Below, one piece after another: positions 8,836 through 18,209 of a stretch of DNA of 64,000 bases. The notes beneath the pieces were generated by a model. That model saw only the letters and a program-made list of their open reading frames with translations, did not search any database and was not told the DNA's origin. The stretch is taken from assembly GCA_016712505.1 (NCBI GenBank), contig JADJQY010000042.1:62001-126000 (forward strand), written 5' to 3'. Numbering within the stretch: the first letter of the stretch is position 1; each line of letters opens with the position of its first letter. The position numbers and the translations under genes are program-made. Source of the DNA: Candidatus Eiseniibacteriota bacterium (lineage in GTDB: Bacteria; Eisenbacteria; RBG-16-71-46; CAIMUX01).

Positions 8836-9423
8836 TTAGCGCGCGAGAAGTCCCTCCAGCCGCGCGCGAACCGCGGGCCACTCCGGTGCGACGATGCTGT
8901 AGTAGACGGTGTCCCGCACTCTCCCGGTCGAGGTGATGGCGTGGGACCGCAGCACCCCTTCCTCGCGCGCGCCCAGGCGTTGAATCGCCGTCCGCGACCG
9001 CAGATTGAGGGCGTCGGTCTTGAGCTCGACCCGATTCAGGTGCAGCGTCTCGAACCCGTGGGTCAGCATGAGGAGTTTCGCCTCGGTATTGATCGCCGTG
9101 CGTTGCCACGCCGAGGCCACGGTGGTCCAGCCGATCTCGACCCGCCTGTGCTCCGGATCGAAGTTGCCGAAGCGGGTCGTCCCGACCACCGTCCCTCCAC
9201 CCGTCTCGATGGTGGCAAAGGCGAGCGCGTGTCCCTCCTCGCCCCAGGCGAGCGCGGTCCGGATGTACCGATCCAGCTCCCCCACCGTGGTCACCCGAGA
9301 GATCGTCCACTCCCAGAGCGCGGGCTCCAGCACGACGGCGCCGAGCGCCTCGAGGTGCGCCAGACTCAACGGCTCGAGTCGTACCTGCCGACCGATCAGC
9401 GTGACGGGCTCCAGTCGGTCCAT
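8836..9423 (-). CDS. GNAT acetyltransferase, RimJ/RimL-like
   Basis: A 195-residue protein with the pattern of RimJ/RimL or YdaF-type acetyltransferases: GRQVRLEPLSLAHLEAL at the N-terminus, VGTTRFGNF and RRVEIGWTTVA in the central sheet, and the family's AINTEAKLLML and NLRSRTAIQRLGA helices that contact acetyl-CoA. The ATG at 9423 follows AAGGAGGG closely; ATG codons further upstream lie in divergent-promoter sequence. The acceptor is unknown. It is divergently arranged with the SulP gene and separated from the S9 peptidases by a promoter, so it is probably a single-gene unit. Confidence 0.85.
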   Translation of the reverse strand: MDRLEPVTLIGRQVRLEPLSLAHLEALGAVVLEPALWEWTISRVTTVGELDRYIRTALAWGEEGHALAFATIETGGGTVVGTTRFGNFDPEHRRVEIGWTTVASAWQRTAINTEAKLLMLTHGFETLHLNRVELKTDALNLRSRTAIQRLGAREEGVLRSHAITSTGRVRDTVYYSIVAPEWPAVRARLEGLLAR

Positions 9424-9447
9424 CCCTTGCCCTCCTTGCATGCGTGG

Positions 9448-9476
9448 TTGAGCGATCGCAACCCGGTTGCTACCCT
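9448..9476 (+). promoter_or_regulatory. Predicted promoter of the SulP transporter gene
   Basis: TTGAGC (9448-9453), 17 bases, TACCCT (9471-9476), the -10 preceded by TGC. The start expected near 9483 gives a leader of about 55 bases before the ATG at 9539. Confidence 0.55.
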
Positions 9477-9538
9477 CCGTCGATCGGCCCGGAGAGTTGT
9501 GCCGTGCGATTGTACCCTCATTCCGACCCGTGGAGACC

Positions 9539-11302
9539 ATGGCCAAACACCGCTATTCAGGTCCTCAGTCCGCTGCCAGCCCCTGGCAGACCCGCTTCGC
9601 CCTGGCATTGCGGCAGTCATTGCAGGAGGGATACCGCGCGAGCGACTTTCGGGCGGACCTCGGAGCAGGGCTGGTCGTCGGAATCGTCGCGTTGCCGCTC
9701 TCCCTCGCGCTGGCCATCGCGTCCGGCGTGCCGCCACAGCACGGCCTCTATACCGCGATCATCGCCGGGGCACTGATCGCCGTCCTGGGCGGCTCCCGGG
9801 TGCAGATCTCCGGCCCGACCGCGGCGTTCGTGGCGGTACTGGCGCCGATCGCGGCCAAGTACGGGCTCGGCGGTCTCCTGATGGCGACCATGATGGCCGG
9901 GGTCATCCTGCTCATGATGGGGTTCGCGGGGCTCGGGGGACTGATCCAGTTCATTCCGTATCCGGTGACCAGCGGGTTCACCGCCGGGATCGCGTTGGTG
10001 ATCGGCACCCTGCAGATCAAGGACTTCCTCGGCCTGACCGTGGAGCATCTGCCCGCACACTATCTGGAGCGGCTCTGGGCCTTGCTCGCCGCTCTCCCGA
10101 CCACCCGGTGGCCCGATCTCGCAGTGGGATCGCTCACCCTGGTTCTGCTCTTTGCCTGGCCGAAGCTGACCAAGAAGGTGCCCTCTCCGCTCGCCGCACT
10201 GGCCATCGCCTCGGTGGCAGCCTGGGGCATCATGCGAGCGACCGGTTTGCCGATCGACACCATCGAAACCCGCTTCTCCTACCTGGTCGACGGGGTGGCC
10301 CACGCCGGGATCCCGCGCGTGCCGCCCCTGCCGGCCTTTCCCTGGAGCTTTCCCGGCCCGAACGGTCAGCCGCTGGCGCTCGACCTGGAGATGATCCGCA
10401 CCCTGGCATCCTCCGCCTTCGCCATCGCCATGCTGGGCGCAATCGAGTCGCTGCTCTCCGCGGTGATCGCCGACGGCATGACCGGGCAGCAGCACGATCC
10501 CGACTCGGAGCTGATGGCCCAAGGCTTCGGTAACATCGTGGCGCCGTTCTTCGGCGGAATCGCGGCGACCGGGGCAATCGCTCGGACCGCGACCAACGTG
10601 CGCAGCGGCGGACGAACCCCGATCGCCGGAGTGGTTCACTCGGTGTTCGTGCTCGCCGCCGTACTCCTGCTCGCCCCATTGATCGGGCACCTGCCGATGG
10701 CCGCGCTGGCCGCGCTGCTGCTGGTCATCGCCTGGAACATGAGCGAGATTCGCCACGTCATTCACACTCTCCGGGTGGCGCCGAGAAGCGATGTGCTGGT
10801 CCTGCTGACCTGCTTCGGTCTCACGGTGCTCTTTGACATGACGGTTTCGGTGACGGTGGGCGTGATGCTCGCCTCTCTGCTCTTCATGCGCCGGATGGCC
10901 GAGGTCTCGTCGGTGAATCTACTCACCGCCGGACATCCCTCGCTGCCGCGTGACCTGCCCAAGGACGTACTGGTCTACGAAGTGACCGGGGCGCTCTTCT
11001 TCGGCGCGGCGCAGAAAGCGATGAGCGCGCTCAAGACGGTGCAGCGGGGCGTGAAGGTGGTGGTGCTCGACATGCGGAGCGTGCCGGCGATGGACGCCAC
11101 CGGCCTGGTGAATCTCGAGAGCGCGCTGGAGCGGCTGAACGGGGCGGGCATCCTGGTCGTGATCGGCGGGCTCCAGCGGCAACCCGCGCGCCTCCTGGCG
11201 AAGGCGGGATGGCGGAATCGCCCCGGCAAGCTGGCGGTGTTCCTCTCCTTCGACAAGGCGTGCGAGCAGGCCGCATCGCTCGCCGACGAGACAAAACACT
11301 GA
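9539..11302 (+). CDS. SulP-family anion transporter with STAS domain
   Basis: A 587-residue protein. After a short cytoplasmic tail (YRASDFRADLGAGLVVG, typical SulP entry), residues about 35-450 make ten or more membrane segments with the conserved SGPTAAFVAVL and PYPVTSGFTAGIA motifs of sulfate permease/SLC26 carriers. Residues about 475-575 are a cytoplasmic STAS domain with LDMRSVPAMDATGL. Relatives carry sulfate, bicarbonate or dicarboxylates; the substrate cannot be read here. The start is the ATG at 9539 with GGAG five bases upstream; an in-frame codon at 9467 would add residues lacking conservation and overlap the promoter. Confidence 0.93.
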   Translation: MAKHRYSGPQSAASPWQTRFALALRQSLQEGYRASDFRADLGAGLVVGIVALPLSLALAIASGVPPQHGLYTAIIAGALIAVLGGSRVQISGPTAAFVAVLAPIAAKYGLGGLLMATMMAGVILLMMGFAGLGGLIQFIPYPVTSGFTAGIALVIGTLQIKDFLGLTVEHLPAHYLERLWALLAALPTTRWPDLAVGSLTLVLLFAWPKLTKKVPSPLAALAIASVAAWGIMRATGLPIDTIETRFSYLVDGVAHAGIPRVPPLPAFPWSFPGPNGQPLALDLEMIRTLASSAFAIAMLGAIESLLSAVIADGMTGQQHDPDSELMAQGFGNIVAPFFGGIAATGAIARTATNVRSGGRTPIAGVVHSVFVLAAVLLLAPLIGHLPMAALAALLLVIAWNMSEIRHVIHTLRVAPRSDVLVLLTCFGLTVLFDMTVSVTVGVMLASLLFMRRMAEVSSVNLLTAGHPSLPRDLPKDVLVYEVTGALFFGAAQKAMSALKTVQRGVKVVVLDMRSVPAMDATGLVNLESALERLNGAGILVVIGGLQRQPARLLAKAGWRNRPGKLAVFLSFDKACEQAASLADETKH

Positions 11303-11350
11303 GCGTGCGGCAGCGGCCGACCGGTCCCACGCGTAGCCCAGTCCCGGTGG

Positions 11351-12820
11351 CTAACTGAGCGGCTGACCGAGACGACGACGCATCTCCGCCGCCCAGGGGT
11401 GGCCAGGGTCTGCCTGGCGCCAGAGGCCGGCCAGGCGGTCCCAGAGCACCTGCGCCTCACCGGCACGGCCGGCCCCATCCAACGCCTTGGCTTTCCAGTA
11501 GAGGGCAGTTGGGTGGTTCGGATTGCGGGAGAGGGTGCGGTCGGCGTGAGCCACACAGGAGTCCCACTCCGCGGCGCGACAGAAGTTCTCCGTGGTCCGC
11601 AACCGCATCCAATCGTTCACGTCGAAGTCGATGAAGTTCCGCCGCAGGAAGTCGGAATAGAGTCGCGCCGCGTCCCCGTAGTCTCGCCGCGCCTCGAGGA
11701 GGAGGCCGTCGACGATGTTGACGTTCGGATCACCGTCTGCGCCGAGCAGCCCCGAAGCGTCGCGCCCGACATCTGCGGCGTGCAACGATTCGGCCACCGC
11801 CTCGACCAGGCCGACCTGGCCGCGCGCCGCGCGAATCTGCGCCCGCATCACCTCGGCGGTCGATCGTGAGACCGGATCGACTTCCACCTGCTCGAGCACC
11901 GCATCCGCCTCTTCCAGACGTCCCGCCCGGAGCAATGCGCTGAACTCTCCCACCAGGAGATTCTGAGCCTGCGCTCCCGAGATGTAGCGTTCGCGCGCGG
12001 TCCGAAGTCGGCGCAGGGCGCTTTCGGTCCGACCGAGATTGTGTTCCACCCGCGCATCGTGCACGTAGGCGAAGAAGAAGGCGCTGTCGGCCGCTACCGC
12101 CCGGCGATACTCCGCCTGCGCCTCCTCGTAGCGCCCGATCCGCTCGTAGATCTCTCCCAGACTGTCGTGGGGGTTCGCCTCGTCCGTGTTGATGAAAGCG
12201 TACTTTCTCAGCGTGTCGATCGCCTCGTCCCACCGCCCCATCTCGGCGTAGAGATATCCGAGGTTGTTGTAAGCCAGGATGGAGGCAGGGTTGACCTCGA
12301 TGACCCGCAGCAGACACTGCGCCGCCCGGTCGAGATTCCCTTCGTTGAACTCGACCGAGTAGAGGGCAAACCAGGCCTCGTGGTCATCCGGGTAGCGACG
12401 GATGATCTCTTCCAACGCCTCCCGCCCCTTGGTTCCCGTCTGCCGTTCGACCCGAGAGTCCCACCAGGCGATCCGCAGCCGCTCGAGCTCGGTGATCCCA
12501 CGGCGGTGAGCCTTGGCCTCCGTGATGAACCGGCGGGCGTCTGCCTCACGATGCTGGGTGCTCGCGAGGAGGGAGCGCCGTCCCCAGGCCAAGGCGAAGC
12601 CCGGATCGAGCGCGCACGCTTCTCCCCAGGCACTGTCCGCCGCGGCATAGCGGTACTGGAGCCAATGCTCCATCCCCTCACGATACAGATCTCGCGCTTC
12701 GGCCGAGCGGGTCGAAACGTTCTCCTCGGTTTGACCGGCACGCACCGCATAGAAGGCGCCGAAGAGAATCAACGCGACCAGGCCGAGGGTGAGCGGAAAG
12801 CGACGCATCCAGTGGCTCAT
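11351..12820 (-). CDS. Membrane-anchored TPR protein
   Basis: A 489-residue protein with one N-terminal membrane segment (about residues 8-28, LTLGLVALILFGAFYAV) and then consecutive TPR units such as ASILAYNNLGYLYAEMG and NPHDSLGEIYERIGRYEEA. It is probably inner-membrane anchored with the repeats in the periplasm and may act as a scaffold. ATG at 12820 overlaps the TGA of the hybrid histidine kinase as ATGA, so the two are translationally coupled and the TPR protein may be an accessory or output partner of that kinase. The convergent SulP gene ends 48 bases away. Confidence 0.85.
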   Translation of the reverse strand: MSHWMRRFPLTLGLVALILFGAFYAVRAGQTEENVSTRSAEARDLYREGMEHWLQYRYAAADSAWGEACALDPGFALAWGRRSLLASTQHREADARRFITEAKAHRRGITELERLRIAWWDSRVERQTGTKGREALEEIIRRYPDDHEAWFALYSVEFNEGNLDRAAQCLLRVIEVNPASILAYNNLGYLYAEMGRWDEAIDTLRKYAFINTDEANPHDSLGEIYERIGRYEEAQAEYRRAVAADSAFFFAYVHDARVEHNLGRTESALRRLRTARERYISGAQAQNLLVGEFSALLRAGRLEEADAVLEQVEVDPVSRSTAEVMRAQIRAARGQVGLVEAVAESLHAADVGRDASGLLGADGDPNVNIVDGLLLEARRDYGDAARLYSDFLRRNFIDFDVNDWMRLRTTENFCRAAEWDSCVAHADRTLSRNPNHPTALYWKAKALDGAGRAGEAQVLWDRLAGLWRQADPGHPWAAEMRRRLGQPLS

Positions 12821-14883
12821 GCGGCCCTCTGCATCCCCTGCAGCTCCGCGATCAGGGAAGAGACCTTCTGGACGGTGAACGGTTTGGCCAGAACTCTGGT
12901 GATCCCGCGCGCCTGGGCGTCCGCCTGGTTGATCTGGGTACCCCACCCGGTGGCCAGGACGATGGCGACTTCGGGATCGCGCCGCCGGATCTCTTCCGCC
13001 ACCTCCCAGCCCGACAGATCGGGCATGCCCAGATCCGTGAAGACCAGATCGAATTGATCCACGCTGAAGATCTCGATCGTCTCGCGCCCACCGGTGGCCT
13101 CGCGCACCTCGTGCCCCAGGAAGCGAAGTAGTTCGACCAGGACTTCGCGGACGTTCGACTCGTCGTCACCGACGAGAATACGCCACGGTCTGCTGCTCAT
13201 CATTCCCTCCTCAGTTCGATGCGCGGCGCCCTTGAGCGAGAGCGGCAGGGAGACGGTGAAAGTCGTACCCACCCCTTCCTCGCTCTCGACGTTGATCTCT
13301 CCCCCGTGACGCTTCACGATGCCGTAGACGGTCGAGAGCCCGAGGCCGGTCCCCTTGACCCCCTTGGTGGTGTAGAACGGGTCGAAGAGCCGTTCTCGGG
13401 TCTGGGACGACATTCCGGTGCCGGTGTCGGTCACGTCGAGATGGATCCACTCCTCGTCGCCACGGGTGCGGATCACGAGGTCCCCCCCCTTGGGCATGGC
13501 ATCCACCGCGTTGAAGATCAGGTTGGTCAGCACTTCACGGATCTCGGAGGCCACGCAGGCGATGGTCGGGATCTGGTTCAGATCCAGGTGGAGGCGGATG
13601 TGTACCCCTCCCTGCTCCGCCTGGTCCTTCCAGCGGGGCCGGGTGATCTCGACGATGCTTCGGACCACCTCGTTCAACTCGGTCGGCAGCGGCTGCTGTG
13701 AGGTGTCTCCGCGGCTGAACTCCTGCAGGCGACGCACCGTCTCCGCGCCGTCCAGTCCGGCCTGCTCGATCACATCCAAGCTCGACTTGATCTCGTCCGG
13801 ACCGAGGCGCCCGGCGTCGGACTTCAGCTTCAAGAGCTGGACGCGACCGATGATGGCCGACATGACATTGTTGAAGTTGTGCGCGATGCCGCTGGCCATC
13901 TGCCCGACGGTGCGCAGGCGGTCCATGCGTCGGGTCTCTTCGGAGTAGGCCAATCGAGTCTGGGCCTCGCGCAGCTCGGAGAGCGACCTCTCTGCCTCAC
14001 GAAGCAGCCGCTCGTTCTCGAGCGCCGCCTGCTCCAGCTCACCGTGCTGCCGCGCGATGGCGTCCCGGCTCTGCTCCAGGCTCTGGGACATCTCTCCGAA
14101 GGCGCGGGCCAACGTCCCAACCTCGTCGTCGGCTTCGACCGGCACTCGCTGACTCAGGTCTCCCTGTGCGATCGCGCGGGCCACCTCGGACATCCGGTGC
14201 AACGGCCGGAGGGTCCAGCGCGCGGTGGCCACGATCCCGACGAACCCGAGCAGGGCCAGCGACAGACCGCAGGCCAGGCTGATCCAGAGCGCGCGGTTCA
14301 CCTGTCCGAGCGTGCGGGTGGCCGACACGCCGAGGCGTACCGCGGCCAGGTTGCCGGTCAGGGAAACCGCGGCCTCGGCCCTCTGCGGCCCGCCCAGTGG
14401 ATCGCGGAGGTGCCGGAAGGTCGGAGCCACTCCGGTGCTCCCGTCGATCGGAGCATGGAAGTTGAGCAGGACGCGCCCATCCTGCGTCTTGAGGTCGTAC
14501 TTGGCCGGCTCCGCCGACCGCCAGGCGAGCGCGACCAGGTGGCTCCGGATCCAGCGCAGCTCACACGGCCGGCGAGACGCCTGGGCGAGCACCTGACCGT
14601 CCGCCCCCTGGATGATGACGTACTCGACATCCTCATTTCGAAGCAGGGCGTCGACATGCGCCTGAAGCTGGGCCGGGTTGGAGTCAGTGAGTTGGTGACG
14701 CGCGTCGGCCATCAGGATCTGGGTCAGGGCCTCGCCGCGCTTCTGAAACTCGTGGTGGATGGTCGCCCGGACCTGCGACCAGAGTAGGAGGGCGAGACAG
14801 ACGCAGGAAACCGAGAGGGAGATGCCATAGGCGAGCAAGAATCGCCCGCGCAGGCTCCTCGGCAATATGCCTCTCGAGATCAT
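12817..14883 (-). CDS. Membrane hybrid histidine kinase with C-terminal receiver
   Basis: A 688-residue protein: membrane segment at about residues 14-36, periplasmic sensor region to about 195, second membrane segment (SLACGLSLALLGFVGI), HAMP linker (WTLRPLHRMSEVARAIAQGD), coiled coil, phosphoacceptor region GIAHNFNNVMSAI (His in HNFNN-type box), HATPase with NLIFNAVDAM, DTGTGM and GTGLGL, and a receiver from about residue 565 with the acidic pair in VGDDES and phospho-Asp in FTDLGMPDL. The ATG at 14883 begins the membrane segment; an earlier in-frame codon lies in sequence lacking conservation. No output domain is fused, so signal passes onward by phosphotransfer or interaction. It is followed directly by the TPR gene. 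Confidence 0.92.
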   Translation of the reverse strand: MISRGILPRSLRGRFLLAYGISLSVSCVCLALLLWSQVRATIHHEFQKRGEALTQILMADARHQLTDSNPAQLQAHVDALLRNEDVEYVIIQGADGQVLAQASRRPCELRWIRSHLVALAWRSAEPAKYDLKTQDGRVLLNFHAPIDGSTGVAPTFRHLRDPLGGPQRAEAAVSLTGNLAAVRLGVSATRTLGQVNRALWISLACGLSLALLGFVGIVATARWTLRPLHRMSEVARAIAQGDLSQRVPVEADDEVGTLARAFGEMSQSLEQSRDAIARQHGELEQAALENERLLREAERSLSELREAQTRLAYSEETRRMDRLRTVGQMASGIAHNFNNVMSAIIGRVQLLKLKSDAGRLGPDEIKSSLDVIEQAGLDGAETVRRLQEFSRGDTSQQPLPTELNEVVRSIVEITRPRWKDQAEQGGVHIRLHLDLNQIPTIACVASEIREVLTNLIFNAVDAMPKGGDLVIRTRGDEEWIHLDVTDTGTGMSSQTRERLFDPFYTTKGVKGTGLGLSTVYGIVKRHGGEINVESEEGVGTTFTVSLPLSLKGAAHRTEEGMMSSRPWRILVGDDESNVREVLVELLRFLGHEVREATGGRETIEIFSVDQFDLVFTDLGMPDLSGWEVAEEIRRRDPEVAIVLATGWGTQINQADAQARGITRVLAKPFTVQKVSSLIAELQGMQRAA

Positions 14884-15129
14884 GCCGCGCCCTCGTCGGT
14901 GGGTCGGATCGCGCGCGGGACTCCCGCCCGAGGTCGGGCGCCCGCGCGCTCCATCAAAATTGCCCGGCCGGTACTCGGCCGCGGCTGGAGGGGAGCGAAG
15001 TAAGTCACGTGCCGACCGCCTCCGGAGGACCCGGTCCGCAGTTCGCTCGGAGTTAGACCCGAGCGCCGCCGGAGGGCGCCGTGCAGGCTGCGCGGCGCCG
15101 GGCAGCAAATGTGCAGGATGCGTCGCGAA

Positions 15130-16365
15130 TCAACGCAGCGGGAAGGCCACCTGAGATCCGGAGCCGAAGCTCCAGCCCGGGCCTGGAACATCCGAGGACG
15201 AGGTCGGCTGCACATCCGCGGTCACGAAGAGCGACATGACCCTCAGCAATAGGGCCAAACCAGCCGATTCCCGCCCCCCCTGATTGATGGCCAGCGCGAC
15301 CGTGACATCCTCCTCGGGCCAGTAGAACAGCCCGCTGGTGTACCCGGGCACGATCCCCGCGTGGCCGTAGTAGGAACCGAAGAGCACGGTGAGTCCGAGA
15401 CCATAGGTCGCAAACGGCTGCTCCGTCGGCACCGTCTGCTGCATCGCCTGGACGGAACTCGAGGAGAGGAGCTCGTACCGCCAGAGCGCACGGGAGACCA
15501 GGGTCAGTTCGCGCGTGGTCGAGACCACCCCACCGGCGGCGCGCAGGTAGGACGGATCGAGAAAGGTCATGTCCTCGAGCGCCTCATCCCCCTCCACGTC
15601 CTGGTACCCGTGAGCGCCGTCGATGGCGGAGTTGGATGGAAGACGTGTGTGGGTCAGCCCGAGCGGCACGATGATTCGTTCTGCCAGCAGCCGGTCGAAT
15701 GGCTTGCCCGAGACCGCCTCGAGCACCAGCTCGAGCAGGACGTAGTTCGTGCTCGCATAGCTCCACCGCTGACCCGGCGTCCCGGCGGGCTCGAGCGCGA
15801 GTGCCAGCCCGATCAGTTCCTCCGGCGTCCACTTTCGCTCCGGGTCGGCGAGTATCCCCTGGCCAAGGGCGGGGTTTTCCGCATAGTCCGCCAGCCCGCT
15901 GGTGTGATTCAGGAGCATCCGGATGGTGATCGTCTCTCCCGCAGGCAGACTGTCGACCAGCGAGGCCCGGAGCAGCCCGTCGAGCGTCTGGTCGAGCGAC
16001 AGGTCCTCCTCCTCGACCAGTTGTAGCGCGATCACCGCAGCGAGGTACTTCGTCACGCTGCCGCACCGGAACGACTCTTCGGGACGCAAGGCGACATCGG
16101 GTCGACGACTCAGTCCCGAAGCGCCGCTCCAGTCCACGGTTCCGGGCTGCACCACGGTCAACATCGCCCCGGTGAGCGAATCGGTCCGCACCGCCTCATC
16201 GAGGATGGTCTGGAGTCGCTGCTCCAGTGTGGGGGTCGGGTCGGGCTCGGTCGGTGGACCGTCGTCCGAACAAGCGGAGAACCCTGCGACAATCATCAGC
16301 CCACACACCAGGAATTGCCGCCGCAACCCCCGCTGCGGGTGGCTCGATCGAAGTGACGATCCCAA
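15130..16365 (-). CDS. Beta-lactamase-fold serine hydrolase lipoprotein
   Basis: A 411-residue protein. The TTG start at 16365 is supported by AGGAGGG six bases before it. A signal peptide ends in the lipobox GFSAC (Cys32). The catalytic domain has SVTK (Ser103/Lys106), the YAS-N box in SYASTNYVLL and an HAG box near the C-terminus (GHAGIVPGYTSG) of class C beta-lactamase / D-Ala-D-Ala carboxypeptidase / esterase relatives. It is probably tethered at the outer membrane. The family includes peptidases, esterases and non-lactamase hydrolases, so antibiotic resistance should not be assumed. Confidence 0.9.
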   Translation of the reverse strand: MGSSLRSSHPQRGLRRQFLVCGLMIVAGFSACSDDGPPTEPDPTPTLEQRLQTILDEAVRTDSLTGAMLTVVQPGTVDWSGASGLSRRPDVALRPEESFRCGSVTKYLAAVIALQLVEEEDLSLDQTLDGLLRASLVDSLPAGETITIRMLLNHTSGLADYAENPALGQGILADPERKWTPEELIGLALALEPAGTPGQRWSYASTNYVLLELVLEAVSGKPFDRLLAERIIVPLGLTHTRLPSNSAIDGAHGYQDVEGDEALEDMTFLDPSYLRAAGGVVSTTRELTLVSRALWRYELLSSSSVQAMQQTVPTEQPFATYGLGLTVLFGSYYGHAGIVPGYTSGLFYWPEEDVTVALAINQGGRESAGLALLLRVMSLFVTADVQPTSSSDVPGPGWSFGSGSQVAFPLR

Positions 16366-16464
16366 CGCGTGCCCTCCTCTGCCTGGCGACTCAGGAGACT
16401 AGCGCGACAACCGGGATCGGTTTCAGGCAGAATCGCAAAAATTCACCCCAACCAAGGAGCGACT

Positions 16465-16890
16465 TTGAGCGAGATCGTTCGCAGATACAGCAATGGCGAG
16501 GTCACGGTGGTGTGGCAGCCGTCCCGATGCATCCACTCCGGCAACTGTTTCCGTGGGCTGCCGGCGGTATTCGACCCCCGCGAACGTCCCTGGGTCCGGG
16601 TTGACGCCGCCACGACGGCGGATCTGGTGACCCAGGTGGAACGATGCCCGTCCGGTGCCCTCACGATCGAGCGCCAGGCGGCCCCGGCCGGGCATGATGA
16701 TCCCGATCAGCCGGTGCGGATCCAGGTGTCAGCCAACGGCCCACTCATCGTGACCGGGGTAGTCACCGTGGTAGATGCGGCAGGCGTGGAGACCAGGCGG
16801 GAGGGGAGGTGCGCACTCTGCCGCTGCGGCGGCTCAGCCAACAAGCCGTTCTGCGACGGCACGCACAAGCGGATCGAGTTTCAGGGGTGA
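16465..16890 (+). CDS. Fused Fer4_19 and CDGSH iron-sulfur protein
   Basis: A 141-residue protein. Residues about 1-75 match the divergent mono-cluster 4Fe-4S domain (CIHSGNCFRGLP then VERCPSGAL), and the C-terminal part has the CDGSH signature C-x-C-x2-S-x3-P-x-C-D-G-T-H (CRCGGSANKPFCDGTH) that holds a 2Fe-2S cluster through three Cys and one His. A TTG start at 16465 is chosen because AAGGAG lies about seven bases upstream; the ATG-started frame from 16369 would extend through the neighbouring gene's promoter. It probably transfers electrons or clusters in the cytoplasm. A strong hairpin follows the gene. Confidence 0.85.
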   Translation: MSEIVRRYSNGEVTVVWQPSRCIHSGNCFRGLPAVFDPRERPWVRVDAATTADLVTQVERCPSGALTIERQAAPAGHDDPDQPVRIQVSANGPLIVTGVVTVVDAAGVETRREGRCALCRCGGSANKPFCDGTHKRIEFQG

Positions 16891-16904
16891 GCAACAAGAC
16901 AAGC

Positions 16905-16934
16905 GGGTGGCGGCGGCCCGCGCCGTCGCCACCC
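16905..16934. terminator. Bidirectional hairpin terminator
   Basis: A 13-base stem (left arm 16905-16917, right arm 16922-16934, one mismatch) closes a four-base loop between the convergent Fe-S gene and ATP-grasp gene. There is no U-tract on either side, so it may only stabilise the 3' ends. Confidence 0.6.
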
Positions 16935-16972
16935 ATGTCACTCGCGCCGTGGTTCCGTTCCCCCCGGCTCGA

Positions 16973-18187
16973 TCATCCCGTGATCAGTTGCAGGTCGGTC
17001 CCGACCCGATCGGCCATCCGGAGCGCCGTGCTCAAGTCTGGGTGGCGGAGCATCACGAACCCGTCGCCGATCAGGGAGTTCTTGGCCCCGCGCTTCGCCG
17101 CGCCGACCGGCGTCAGGTCGACGGCGCAGATCCACTCGCCGAACTCGGCCATCAGGCTGGAGAGCCCCTCGTAACGCTGGATCCGCCCCTCGCCCACTCC
17201 GCGCTTGAAGATGGCGACCGAATTGTACCTCCGCAGGATCGGCTGGCTGAAGGTGCCGTGGACCGCGGCTTCGGCCCAACCGCGGAAGAGGTCCAGGTCG
17301 CTCGCCCAGTTCATCACGTCGACCGTGCGGGCTCCCGGGGGGCGCCCGCCGATTTCGCCGAAGACGGCTTCGCCGTTGTCCTTGCGGTACCACTCCATAT
17401 GGGTGAAGCCGGTACGGAAGTTCAGGGCCTGAAGCACCGCCCTGCCCATCCGTACCCCGTCGGCGATGCGAGAGTCCTCGACATCACGCAACGAAATGGT
17501 CTGCGGGCTGATCCAGTCGTTGCTGCGCGAAACCAAGGCGCGCGGGCGATAGAAGGAGACGTTATAGAAGAGGATCTTGCCGTCGGCGCAAATCGTGTCG
17601 AAGGTGAAGTCCTCTCCCTCGACAAACTCCTCCACGCTCACTTCGGGAACGTGGTGCATGTCGCGGAGCACACGATCGAGCTCCTCGGCGCTCCCAACCT
17701 TGTAGGTGTCCATCGAACCGGCACCGGCAATCGGCTTGATGATGATCGGGAAGCCGATCCAGTGGGCCGCCTCCTTCACCTGAGTGACGGTGGTGGCCGC
17801 GGCGTGGCGTGGCGTCCGGATTCCCGCCTTGTCGAGTACCTTCTTCATCACTTCCTTGTCACGGAAGGGAACCGTTTCGGCGACTGACATTCCCGGAAGC
17901 CCCAGAGTTTCGCGGATCCGAGCGGCCGGCAGCATCAGTGCCTCCCAGAGACACTCGACCCGATCGATCCGGATCTGCGAGGCGATCCGCTGGGCTTCGG
18001 CGATCATCCCATCCTCGTCGGCGAAGTTGACCTTGAAGTAGGCCGAGACCGCCTCGCGGGTCATCGGGGGCAACGCTCCCTCGGGCTGATCACCCATCCC
18101 GATGACACGGGCGCCGACGCTCGCAAGTCCACGGGTGAAGTAGGGCTGCTCCACCGGAAAGCCGGGCGAGATCATCAGTACGTTCAT
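16973..18187 (-). CDS. ATP-grasp ligase (paralog 1 of 3)
   Basis: A 404-residue protein with an N-terminal pre-ATP-grasp Rossmann-like region (MNVLMISPGFPVEQPYFTRG), then the ATP-grasp core: RDKEVMKKVLDKAGI, lysine strand FPIIIKPIAGAGS, hinge VSVEEFVEGEDFTFD, and the metal-binding end THMEWYRKDNG and EIGGRPPGAR. Family enzymes activate a carboxylate as acyl phosphate and join it to an amine or thiol; the substrates here are unknown. It shares these motifs nearly residue for residue with the ligases at 18621 and 20596. It is the last gene of the minus-strand unit lipoprotein - ATP-grasp - STAS - ATP-grasp. Confidence 0.88.
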   Translation of the reverse strand: MNVLMISPGFPVEQPYFTRGLASVGARVIGMGDQPEGALPPMTREAVSAYFKVNFADEDGMIAEAQRIASQIRIDRVECLWEALMLPAARIRETLGLPGMSVAETVPFRDKEVMKKVLDKAGIRTPRHAAATTVTQVKEAAHWIGFPIIIKPIAGAGSMDTYKVGSAEELDRVLRDMHHVPEVSVEEFVEGEDFTFDTICADGKILFYNVSFYRPRALVSRSNDWISPQTISLRDVEDSRIADGVRMGRAVLQALNFRTGFTHMEWYRKDNGEAVFGEIGGRPPGARTVDVMNWASDLDLFRGWAEAAVHGTFSQPILRRYNSVAIFKRGVGEGRIQRYEGLSSLMAEFGEWICAVDLTPVGAAKRGAKNSLIGDGFVMLRHPDLSTALRMADRVGTDLQLITG

Positions 18188-18209
18188 GGTTCCTCCACCG
18201 ACAGCAGCC

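Noticed and set aside
15130..16365. Beta-lactamase gene conferring resistance
   Set aside because: The SxxK/YxN/HxG landmarks are shared by esterases and DD-peptidases; nothing in the context indicates lactam hydrolysis.
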